NCBI GenBank assembly: GCA_002708345.1
Contig: PANG01000087.1
Coordinates: 4,304-9,827, forward strand
DNA length: 5,524 nucleotides
Origin: Planctomycetaceae bacterium
GTDB lineage: Bacteria > Planctomycetota > Planctomycetia > Pirellulales > Pirellulaceae
Direction of reading: 5' to 3'
The notes under the pieces are model-generated. The model ran no database searches and had not been told where the DNA came from. It saw nothing but the letters and a program-made list of their open reading frames with translations. Below, piece after piece: positions 1 to 5,524 of this stretch. Made by a program: the position numbers and the translations under genes. How positions within the stretch are numbered: position 1 is the first letter of the stretch; every line of letters begins with the position of its first letter.

Positions 1-933
1 GAGGGCCGCAAGACCAGCTCGACCGATGACGGGGATAACGACATGCTGCTGCGGCGGAGCAGCGATGGCGGGAGAAGCTGGAGCGCCATAAAACTGGTCC
101 ACGAGGAGGGGGGCGATGCTCTCGTCACGATTGGCAATGCCTGCCCGGTGGTGGATCGTTCCACGGGGATTGTCTGGCTGACAATGAACCGTGGTAATGA
201 CCGGGTCCTTCTCACGCACAGCCGTGACGAGGGAAAAACCTGGGCTCTCCCGACCGATATTACCGAGATGGTCAAGAAGCCAGCCTGGGGCTGGTACGCG
301 ACCGGCCCAGGCGTCGGCATCCAGCTGCGGCATGGCCCGCACAGGGGCCGGCTGGTGATTCCCTGCGATCATCGGCAGACAAAAGACCGTGGTGGGCCGA
401 GCCGATCTCACGTGATCTACAGTGACGATCATGGAACAAGCTGGCAACTGGGAGGTGCACTCGGGGACCACTCAAACGAGTGCCAGGTGGCCGAGCGGTC
501 CGATGGATCGCTGATCATCAATGCCCGCAATCACCTGGCACGAAGTGGCGGAGAGCCGGAACTGGCAAAGCAGCGAATTATCGCCACCAGCGACGATGGT
601 GGGATCCACTGGTCCCAGATGCGTCTGGACAGTGCATTGATCGAACCGACCTGCCAGGCCAGCCTGGTCCGTTACTCGTACCGGCGGGGTGAACGCAGGG
701 AGTGGATGCTGTTTGCCAACCCGGCCTCCCAGTCAGGACGGGAAAAGATGACGGTGCGGCTAAGCCTGGACGGTGGCAGGACGTGGCCACACAGCAGGCT
801 GCTCTACGAGCCATCTTCTGCTTACAGCTGCCTGGCAGTCCTGCCTGATGGCAAGGTAGGAATCGTCTACGAGTGCGATGGATACCAGCGGATCACTTTC
901 TCGAAGTTCTCCATCGACGATCTTCGCCGCTAA
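1..933 (+). CDS. Sialidase (BNR/Asp-box, GH33-like), C-terminal part; 5' end outside window
   Basis: The frame is open from base 1 to the TAA at 931-933, giving 310 residues. The first in-frame ATG (43) is not the true start, because the 14 residues before it already match the family (EGR, then an Asp-rich turn leading to LLRRSSDGG). By family knowledge, sialidases cleave terminal sialic acids from glycans using an arginine triad, an Asp acid/base and a Tyr/Glu nucleophile pair on a six-bladed propeller. Visible here are five Asp-boxes, Asp residues around fragment positions 9-13 as acid/base candidates, Glu165 (493-495) in VAERSDGSLIINAR as the likely Glu partner, and Tyr275 (823-825) in AYSCLAVLPDG as the likely nucleophile, followed by YE at 868-873. 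The N-terminal RIP-type arginine region and any signal peptide lie upstream. The catalytic assignments are by motif similarity. A related activity on another glycan is possible, since many environmental members are uncharacterised. It converges on the feo operon and is probably independent of it. Confidence 0.9.
   Translation, partial: EGRKTSSTDDGDNDMLLRRSSDGGRSWSAIKLVHEEGGDALVTIGNACPVVDRSTGIVWLTMNRGNDRVLLTHSRDEGKTWALPTDITEMVKKPAWGWYATGPGVGIQLRHGPHRGRLVIPCDHRQTKDRGGPSRSHVIYSDDHGTSWQLGGALGDHSNECQVAERSDGSLIINARNHLARSGGEPELAKQRIIATSDDGGIHWSQMRLDSALIEPTCQASLVRYSYRRGERREWMLFANPASQSGREKMTVRLSLDGGRTWPHSRLLYEPSSAYSCLAVLPDGKVGIVYECDGYQRITFSKFSIDDLRR
58..786 (+). repeat. Five Asp-box (BNR) motifs within the sialidase
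   Basis: Five copies of S-x-D-x-G-x-x-W are encoded at 58-81 (SSDGGRSW), 220-243 (SRDEGKTW), 421-444 (SDDHGTSW), 589-612 (SDDGGIHW) and 763-786 (SLDGGRTW). All keep the Ser, the Asp, the Gly and the Trp. In known sialidases each lies on a beta-hairpin turn at the outer edge of a propeller blade and is structural rather than catalytic. Spacing is about 54-67 residues, as expected for one per blade. Confidence 0.92.
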
Positions 934-936
934 CAC

Positions 937-955
937 CAGCTCGTCATTTGAGCTG
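937..955. terminator. Weak inverted repeat between convergent genes, possible bidirectional terminator
   Basis: CAGCTC (937-942) and GAGCTG (950-955) form a 6-bp stem around a 7-base loop. Past one mismatch, two further pairs can form (934-935 with 957-958). It lies between the sialidase stop and the last codons of the convergent lipoprotein gene. No T-tract follows on either strand, so it is a weak candidate and may be chance. Confidence 0.2.
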
Positions 956-1468
956 CTGGATCACGTCGTCAGCCGGAAAGAACTTCTTCACCAGCTTCAC
1001 CAGGCGAGTCCTGGCAGGATCAAAATCCTCGTCCTCGACCCCCCTGCCATCCTGGTAGACCGCGAGAATATCACACTCGAAACAGAACAGCACGTCGACG
1101 CGATGCTCCCCACTGGTGAAAGTCACTCCCACGCCAAAAACTGGTTCACACCCCTTGGCCATTTCCAGCTCGTAGCTCTCCTCATCCAACAGGAGATCAC
1201 GCAACTGCAGCCGATCGGCCTCCGAAACGGCAACCGCTTCACCAGCACGGTCATAGCTGGAGAGTTGATCCTGGTAGAAACTCGCATCTGCCAGCCGGTA
1301 GGCTCGGACCGTGCTCGCCGCCTGCACCGTATCGATCACCTGCTGGTTGCCGAAAACCGCCAGGAGTTCCTGGCTGCTGCCTGGTGCCTGCTCCGCGGAA
1401 CGCTGGCACCCGCCCAGAAAGCAACTGACTGCCAGCAGGAGGATCTGCCGGGACGTTGTTCTCTTCAT
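944..1468 (-). CDS. Hypothetical lipoprotein with Cys107 and a CFEC motif, last gene of the feo operon
   Basis: The predicted 174-residue protein has a lipoprotein signal: K2/R3 basic start, hydrophobic ILLLAVSCFL at 9-18, and a lipobox LGGC with lipidated Cys21, so it should be anchored outside the cytoplasm. No named domain is recognised. The mature part begins with a Ser/Gln/Ala/Pro-rich linker (22-33). The C-terminal half (about 105-172) looks like a conserved core: GCEP at 106-109, FGVGVTF, then VDVLFCFECDILAVY with C129-F-E-C132, an acidic EDEDFD stretch (145-150) and a basic RLVKLVKKFFP (155-165). The three mature cysteines (107, 129, 132) could form a disulfide or bind a metal. The ATG lies 2 bases after the TGA of the upstream Cys-rich gene, so translation is probably coupled; the nearest GGAG is about 14 bases upstream, rather far. 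A role in iron handling is suggested only by position. It may be a widespread uncharacterised family unrelated to iron. Confidence 0.8.
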   Translation of the reverse strand: MKRTTSRQILLLAVSCFLGGCQRSAEQAPGSSQELLAVFGNQQVIDTVQAASTVRAYRLADASFYQDQLSSYDRAGEAVAVSEADRLQLRDLLLDEESYELEMAKGCEPVFGVGVTFTSGEHRVDVLFCFECDILAVYQDGRGVEDEDFDPARTRLVKLVKKFFPADDVIQQLK

Positions 1469-1470
1469 GA

Positions 1471-1698
1471 TCAGGAGACCCGCTCCGTTTCTCCGTCGGG
1501 AACCGGTTCGACCGGTGACATGCGAACCTGAATATCATGAACCGCCTGCTCCGGCTCCGGAGCGCAACTCGAGGACGGGCATGCACTACAACCACCAGCT
1601 CCACCGGAACGAAAAAACTGAAAGCCACGCAATCCAACGTAGATCACCGCCACGGCGGTAACGGCGGTGGCCACGACTGTCTGCAGATCGACATTCAT
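1471..1698 (-). CDS. FeoB-associated Cys-rich membrane protein
   Basis: This 75-residue protein has a short polar N-terminus, one hydrophobic segment (about residues 7-23, VVATAVTAVAVIYVGLR), then RGFQFFRSGG and a cysteine cluster C37-S-A-C40-P-S-S-S-C45, followed by an acidic, Pro-rich tail. One helix plus a Cys cluster directly downstream of feoB is the pattern of the small FeoB-associated Cys-rich proteins. In those, the cysteines are thought to face the cytosol and help Fe2+ transfer or FeoB assembly, but the mechanism is not settled. The gene starts 16 bases after the feoB stop. The start fits because the hydrophobic segment begins almost at once; no good Shine-Dalgarno is seen before it. 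With three cysteines and a long tail, the cluster is sparse compared with many relatives. The identity rests mainly on architecture and position. Confidence 0.78.
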   Translation of the reverse strand: MNVDLQTVVATAVTAVAVIYVGLRGFQFFRSGGAGGCSACPSSSCAPEPEQAVHDIQVRMSPVEPVPDGETERVS

Positions 1699-1714
1699 GA
1701 TCTTGGTCCGGATC

Positions 1715-3880
1715 CTAGAAGCGAGATGCCAGCTGGTATATCAGCATTGCTGCAAGGTAAGCAATCCCGGTCATGTAAACGAAGGTAAACAGCGGCCAGC
1801 GCCACGAATTCGTCTCCCGTTTCATCACGACCAGGGTGGATGCACATTGCGCACAGAGGGCAAAAAAGACCATCATCGACAGTGCCACGGGAATCGTGAA
1901 GACTTTCCGGTCCGGCTCACCATCCCAGTGTGCTGTCCGCACATGGTCCCGCAGGGTGGCGGATTCTTCATCCGTATCACCACCGAGATTATAGATCACT
2001 CCCATCGTACCGATCACCACCTCGCGGGCGGGAAAGGAGGCAATCACCGAGATGCCGATTTTCCAGTCCCAACCCAGCGGTTGCACGAACGGTTCGATCG
2101 TCTGCCCCATTTTTCCCAGGACACTGTTACGAAGGTACTCGCCACTCACAGCTGCATCCAGTTCAGCCTGCAGCTCTGCCCGTTCTCCCTCGTCTGCCAG
2201 CTGGTCAAACCTCTGCTGGTAACTCTCTTTCAGCTGCGATTCCACTTCTGGATCATGGGGAAAGTAGCCTGCTGCCCAGACCAGCACGGTGACGGCAAAG
2301 ATCAGGGTTCCTGCCTGGCGAACAAAATCCCATCCCTGCGAGAGCATTCGCCGGCTGACGACAATCAGGTTGGGCAGCTTGAAACCGGGTAACTCCATGA
2401 TAAATGGCGGCGTGGGCCCCTTGAGCAATGTCGTCTTGAGAATAAAAGCGACAATGATCGCCACGACGACGCCGAGCACATACATCGAGAACAGGACCAG
2501 TCCCTGCAGGCCCAGCCAGCCTCCAAGCACTCTCTGGTCAGGAATGCAGGCAGCGGTCAGCAACACGTAGACCGGCAGCCGCGCACTGCAACTCATCAGC
2601 GGAGCCACCAGGATGGTCGTCAGGCGGTCACGTGGGTTTTTGATCACCCGCGCCGCCATAATCCCCGGGATCGCACAGGCAAAGGAGGAGAGCAGCGGGA
2701 TAAAAGACCTGCCACTGAGTCCCACACCGGCCATCAATCGATCCATCAGGTAGGCAGCCCGCGCCATGTAGCCGCACCCCTCGAGCCAGCCGATAAAGAA
2801 AAATAGGATGATGATCTGCGGTAGGAATATCACCACCGAGCCAACACCGGCAATCACCCCATCCACCACCAGGGAGTGCAAAGCACCGGGTGGAATCCAG
2901 CTGCCCACGGTACTTCCCAGCCAGGCAAAACTACCATCAATCACGTCCATCATGGGAAGTGCCCAGCTAAACACCGCCTGGAAAAGAAGTCCCATCACGA
3001 CAAGAAAAATCAACGTGCCGCTGATCCGGTGAGTTAACAGGCGATCCAGCCTTCCCTGGTAGGTTTCCCCGGCCGCTTCCGGCATCGCCACCAGCCGGTC
3101 AACCACCTGCTTGATCCATCCGTAACGAACGACCGGCTCGAGCCCGTGGACCGGGTTTTCCGTTGCCACTCTCTGGCGGGCATCCTCGACGGCCCGCCGG
3201 GCATCCTCATCCATCTCCACTGCTGCCACTTCCGCGATCGAGCCTGTGGCATCGAGCAACAGTCGCCTGGCAAGGAATGGATCCTGTAGCGGTGCCGGCA
3301 GTTTCTCGCCACTGGCCAGTTGCTCGACCTGGTGCTCGAGAAGATCGGGAAAGGCAACCACCCCAACAGCATCTGGTTGTTCGGCAACGAGCACCTCCTT
3401 GAGAGGAGCAATTCCTTTTTTCCTGTTTGGCTGTGTGGCAACCACCGGCACCCCAAGTGCCTCGGAAAGCCCGGCAATGTCTATTTCCAGGCCCCGCTGC
3501 TCGGCAATATCGACCATCGTCAGGGCAACAATCACCGGCAACCCCATCTCCAGCACCTGGGTCACCAGGTAGAGATTCCGAGCCAGGTTACTTGCATCCA
3601 CTACACAGAGAATCCTGTCAGGCCTGGTCGTCCCTGGCTGGCTGCCAAGCAACACGCTGACCGCAACCTGCTCATCCGGCGAGTTGGCAACAAGGCTGTA
3701 GGTGCCGGGAACATCGATCAGCGTTAGCGAGGTCTCCTCAAACTGAACCTGGCCAACCTTCTTTTCCACGGTCACGCCCGGGTAGTTGCCAACCTGCTGG
3801 TGCAGGCCAGCCAGCGCGTTAAAGAGGGATGATTTCCCCGTGTTGGGATTACCAACCAGGGCAATGGTGAGCTGGTTCAT
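1715..3880 (-). CDS. feoB: Ferrous iron transporter FeoB
   Basis: FeoB imports Fe2+ across the inner membrane, with transport dependent on its N-terminal G-protein domain. This copy has 721 residues, slightly shorter than E. coli FeoB (773). The G domain shows G1 GNPNTGKS (10-17), G2 in GNYPGVT (Thr37) and G3 DVPG (56-59). G4 is TMVD (121-124) instead of the usual NxxD, and the G5 region is ATQPNRKKG (148-156). A helical spacer (about 160-280) leads to the membrane part from about 288, with gate-type motifs FLPQIIILFFFIGWLEGCGYMAR starting at 352, SSFACAIPGIM (398-408, Cys402) and APLMSCSARLPVY (426-438, Cys431). A charged, helix-prone loop (541-590) precedes GWDWKIG and ASFPAREVV (614-622). 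The end has CAQC (676-679) and a final helix. The ATG is chosen because it places G1 at residue 10; the 18-base gap to feoA is pyrimidine-rich upstream of the start and has no Shine-Dalgarno. Confidence 0.97.
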   Translation of the reverse strand: MNQLTIALVGNPNTGKSSLFNALAGLHQQVGNYPGVTVEKKVGQVQFEETSLTLIDVPGTYSLVANSPDEQVAVSVLLGSQPGTTRPDRILCVVDASNLARNLYLVTQVLEMGLPVIVALTMVDIAEQRGLEIDIAGLSEALGVPVVATQPNRKKGIAPLKEVLVAEQPDAVGVVAFPDLLEHQVEQLASGEKLPAPLQDPFLARRLLLDATGSIAEVAAVEMDEDARRAVEDARQRVATENPVHGLEPVVRYGWIKQVVDRLVAMPEAAGETYQGRLDRLLTHRISGTLIFLVVMGLLFQAVFSWALPMMDVIDGSFAWLGSTVGSWIPPGALHSLVVDGVIAGVGSVVIFLPQIIILFFFIGWLEGCGYMARAAYLMDRLMAGVGLSGRSFIPLLSSFACAIPGIMAARVIKNPRDRLTTILVAPLMSCSARLPVYVLLTAACIPDQRVLGGWLGLQGLVLFSMYVLGVVVAIIVAFILKTTLLKGPTPPFIMELPGFKLPNLIVVSRRMLSQGWDFVRQAGTLIFAVTVLVWAAGYFPHDPEVESQLKESYQQRFDQLADEGERAELQAELDAAVSGEYLRNSVLGKMGQTIEPFVQPLGWDWKIGISVIASFPAREVVIGTMGVIYNLGGDTDEESATLRDHVRTAHWDGEPDRKVFTIPVALSMMVFFALCAQCASTLVVMKRETNSWRWPLFTFVYMTGIAYLAAMLIYQLASRF

Positions 3881-3898
3881 GGGCAGGCAGGGGAAAAG

Positions 3899-4150
3899 TC
3901 AGTCGTCAAAGAGGATAACCCGTTCTGATTCCCGGCGGCGGAGGCTGAGCCGGAAACCAAGAAGTTCAAATTCCAGCGGATCCCCCAGGGGAGCGGAACC
4001 AACACGGCAGATATCGATGCCCGGAACCAGTCCCATTTCCATTAACTGGATGGCGATACTGTCCTCGCCCAGGACTTCCTTGATGCGGCCGGTTTCTCCA
4101 CGGGCAAGTCGAGTCAGCATTTTCCAGTTATTTCGCAAACAGGTGATCAT
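3899..4150 (-). CDS. feoA: Ferrous iron transport protein FeoA
   Basis: FeoA is a small cytosolic SH3-like protein that binds and supports FeoB. This 83-residue form shows the family signatures in order: RGETGRI (17-23), LMEMGLVPG (36-44), APLGDPLEFEL (53-63) and FRLSLRRRE (66-74). It is the first gene of the operon, 18 bases ahead of feoB. The start is uncertain. The ATG at 4150 gives 83 residues with an N-terminal MITCLRNNWK, resembling the WK before the core in E. coli FeoA. A second ATG at 4118-4120 (Met11) would give 73 residues and begin right at the conserved core. Neither has a strong Shine-Dalgarno: GGAAA lies close before Met11, and GAGGA is about 22 bases before Met1. The family assignment is firm and only the start is open. 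Confidence 0.95.
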   Translation of the reverse strand: MITCLRNNWKMLTRLARGETGRIKEVLGEDSIAIQLMEMGLVPGIDICRVGSAPLGDPLEFELLGFRLSLRRRESERVILFDD

Positions 4151-4287
4151 GGCATGAGCTATAAGAATTTTCCTCGCTTTCGAGTGGCTCGTCTACCCTG
4201 CTTAAAAACGGAAACACCACCCCCCTGTTCCGGCTATACTTGCAATCCTGCTCCACAACCTTCCTCTCCACCCACATCCCAACTGGC
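4151..4287. promoter_or_regulatory. Divergent promoter region between feoA and the flavoprotein gene
   Basis: These 137 bases separate two genes transcribed outward, so promoters for both should lie here. For the plus strand, TATACT at 4235-4240 matches five of six bases of a sigma-70 -10 box; GAAACA at 4211-4216 is a poor -35 with an 18-base spacer. For the minus strand, the reverse complement of 4159-4164 reads TTATAG, a weak -10 that would start transcription almost at the first feoA ATG. No convincing Fur box or DtxR/IdeR-type palindrome was seen, though iron control of feo genes is common. No small gene was found in it. Confidence 0.5.
4173..4191. promoter_or_regulatory. Overlapping inverted repeats CTCG-N4-CGAG-N3-CTCG, possible operator
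   Basis: CTCG (4173-4176), CGAG (4181-4184) and CTCG (4188-4191) form two inverted repeats sharing the middle arm. They lie in the divergent promoter region just upstream of the weak feoA -10. The arms are only 4 bp, so this may be chance. It is listed because the location suits a regulator of the feo operon. Confidence 0.2.
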
Positions 4288-5524
4288 ATGGCCTGGATCA
4301 CAAGGACAACCCTGTTCGCGGCAACCTTTTTTTCCTTGCTCGCCGGATGCCAGCCCGGCACCCCGGAAGGGAAGGTGTCAAAAGTGGACACCACTCGCTC
4401 AATTCCGCCGCAGAAGGTCATTGTCGTGGGGGCAGGCATTTCCGGACTGACCACGGCCCTGGAACTGGGCCGGGGAGGAGTGGAGGTCACAATCGTTGAC
4501 ATGTCCTCGGTTTACGGGGGACATGCTGTGATGTCCCAGGGGGGAATCTCGATCATTGACTCTCCACTTCAGCGGGAACTGGGGCTGGAGGATTCAGCAG
4601 ACCTGGCGTACGAGGATTTCATCACGTGGGGGGAGGGAGCCAACGAGCCCTGGGTCCGTGCTTATGTTGACCGCTCGCTTCCAGACATCCATGACTGGCT
4701 CTCGGAACTGGGTGTCACGTTTGAGAGTGTGGAAACAGCCCCGGGAAATTCCGTCGACCGTTTTCACCAGCCTGCTGGCCGCGGTATCGGCCTGGTCACT
4801 CCGATCTACCATGCCTGCCTGGCACGCGCGAACATCCAGTTTGCCTGGGATTCGCAGGTGACCCGGTTGCTGGTCGAGGACGAGCGGGTGGTCGGCGTGG
4901 AAGCACTCCAGCTGCGAACGGGAAAGCAGGTCGAGTTAAAGGCACAGCACGTTGTACTGGCAACGGGGGGGTTCCAGAGCAACCTGGACATGGTCCGCGA
5001 GTTCTGGCCAGAGGAGTTTGCCTTCCCCAAGAGAATCCTGGCTGGATCCGGGCGCAACTCGGTTGGCCATGGTCATCATCTGGCTACCCAGGTTGGCGGG
5101 GAACTGGTGAACATGGACTTCCAGTGGAATTACTTTACCGGGATCCCCGATCCTCGCTCACCCGGGAGTAACCGGGGACTCAGTGCAGCCAACATGTGGG
5201 GGATTATCGTCAACCCGCAAGGGAAACGGTTTGCCAACCTGCACAACTGGGCCAGGGAAGTGATGCCCCGCCTGCTGCGGCAAGAAAGAGCCACGCTCTG
5301 GTTCCTGTTCGATGAAGCAACAAGAAAGGAGTTCGTGGTCTCGGGATCGGAGTGGTCTGACTTCGAAAAAGTCGACCGGGTGATACTTCAGAACAAGGAG
5401 CTGGTCAAGAAGGCTGACACGCTCGAACAACTCGCCACGCTCAGCGGCCTGCCAGTGGACCAGCTGGTGGCAACCGTAGCGAGGTACAACCGGCTGGTCG
5501 AAGCGGGTGTGGACGAGGACTTCG
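4288..5524 (+). CDS. Lipoprotein-type FAD-dependent oxidoreductase (fumarate reductase/ketosteroid dehydrogenase flavoprotein superfamily), 3' end outside window
   Basis: The frame runs open from ATG 4288 to the window edge (412 residues). The first 21 residues are a lipoprotein signal: R6, hydrophobic LFAATFFSLL, lipobox LAGC with Cys21. There is no twin-arginine. After a short linker comes the FAD Rossmann motif VVGAGISG (46-53) ending at Asp71, then YGGH and SQGGISI (83-88). Further on are QPAGRG, the ATGG element (225-228), GHGHHLATQVGG, and NPQGKRFAN (310-317) followed by Arg323, near where fumarate reductases carry their catalytic Arg; that alignment is approximate. Relatives usually have about 500-560 residues, so roughly the last quarter is missing, including further substrate-binding residues, and the substrate cannot be named. 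The fold suggests hydride transfer to or from an organic substrate such as an unsaturated acid, urocanate or steroid. No heme CxxCH is seen. It is transcribed away from feoA; no Shine-Dalgarno is visible. Confidence 0.88.
   Translation, partial: MAWITRTTLFAATFFSLLAGCQPGTPEGKVSKVDTTRSIPPQKVIVVGAGISGLTTALELGRGGVEVTIVDMSSVYGGHAVMSQGGISIIDSPLQRELGLEDSADLAYEDFITWGEGANEPWVRAYVDRSLPDIHDWLSELGVTFESVETAPGNSVDRFHQPAGRGIGLVTPIYHACLARANIQFAWDSQVTRLLVEDERVVGVEALQLRTGKQVELKAQHVVLATGGFQSNLDMVREFWPEEFAFPKRILAGSGRNSVGHGHHLATQVGGELVNMDFQWNYFTGIPDPRSPGSNRGLSAANMWGIIVNPQGKRFANLHNWAREVMPRLLRQERATLWFLFDEATRKEFVVSGSEWSDFEKVDRVILQNKELVKKADTLEQLATLSGLPVDQLVATVARYNRLVEAGVDEDF

Larger units (their letters stand above)
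944..4150 (-). other. Predicted feo operon: feoA, feoB, Cys-rich partner, CxxC lipoprotein
   Basis: Four minus-strand genes follow one another with gaps of 18 bases (feoA to feoB), 16 bases (feoB to the Cys-rich gene) and 2 bases (Cys-rich gene to lipoprotein). No internal gap is long enough for an obvious promoter or terminator, so one transcript starting in 4151-4287 is inferred. No FeoC-type winged-helix gene is present. The Cys-rich membrane peptide occupies the position such a gene often takes. Confidence 0.75.

Noticed and set aside
878..1531. A 217-codon open frame on the plus strand opposite the lipoprotein gene
   Set aside because: It is antisense to the lipoprotein and part of the Cys-rich gene, overlaps the sialidase end, and shows no domain or signal. 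The minus-strand reading has a lipobox, conserved-looking motifs and operon spacing.
1667..2392. A 241-codon open frame on the plus strand
   Set aside because: It lies antisense to the feoB 3' half and is rich in His, Arg, Gln and Cys in no recognisable pattern. FeoB is certain in the opposite frame.
3034..3477. A 147-codon minus-strand frame inside feoB
   Set aside because: It is a same-strand shadow of the FeoB G-domain/spacer region with low-complexity Trp/Arg/Ser composition. feoB itself reads without interruption.
4151..4287. A Fur box in the feo upstream region
   Set aside because: Looked for a 19-bp GATAATGATAATCATTATC-like palindrome on both strands; only short AT-rich pieces such as ATAAGAATTTT occur, without dyad symmetry.
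4128..4502. A 124-codon minus-strand frame spanning the divergent region
   Set aside because: It overlaps the feoA start and runs antisense to the signal peptide and Rossmann motif of the flavoprotein; its Thr/Ser/Pro-rich sequence matches no family.
5158..5430. A 90-codon minus-strand frame
   Set aside because: It is antisense to the flavoprotein coding sequence, whose motifs continue unbroken through it.

Overview
The window looks like a bacterial chromosome segment of moderately high GC with tightly packed genes. The best guess is a planctomycete (Planctomycetota, perhaps Pirellulales). The reasons are an Asp-box sialidase beside a feo cluster that carries a small Cys-rich FeoB partner, several lipoprotein signals, and the lack of clear Shine-Dalgarno sequences at any visible start. 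The assignment is inferred from gene content and style, and no marker gene is present to prove it.

Layout: (1) Bases 1-933, plus strand: the C-terminal 310 residues of a secreted-type sialidase (BNR/Asp-box, GH33-like), cut by the left edge. (2) Bases 944-4150, minus strand: a compact four-gene iron(II) uptake operon. Read in its own direction it is feoA (4150-3899), feoB (3880-1715), a one-helix Cys-rich FeoB-associated protein (1698-1471) and an unrecognised 174-residue lipoprotein with a CxxC (1468-944). Gaps between genes are 18, 16 and 2 bases. The operon ends tail to tail with the sialidase, 10 bases apart. (3) Bases 4151-4287: a 137-base divergent promoter region. (4) Bases 4288-5524, plus strand: the first 412 residues of an FAD-dependent oxidoreductase of the fumarate reductase/ketosteroid dehydrogenase flavoprotein superfamily. 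It carries a lipoprotein signal peptide and is cut by the right edge.

How they may work together: FeoB is the GTP-driven inner-membrane Fe2+ transporter, FeoA its cytosolic partner, and the Cys-rich membrane peptide a probable accessory in the place FeoC takes in enterobacteria. The terminal lipoprotein is translationally close to the peptide and would sit outside the cytoplasm. The divergent flavoenzyme also appears to be exported and lipid-anchored, so a redox link to Fe2+ supply is possible but unproven; its family more often reduces or dehydrogenates organic substrates. The sialidase appears functionally unrelated. No RNA genes, mobile elements or CRISPR arrays were seen. The least explained items are the feo-linked CxxC lipoprotein and the lipid-anchored flavoenzyme, but nothing here amounts to a clearly new system.
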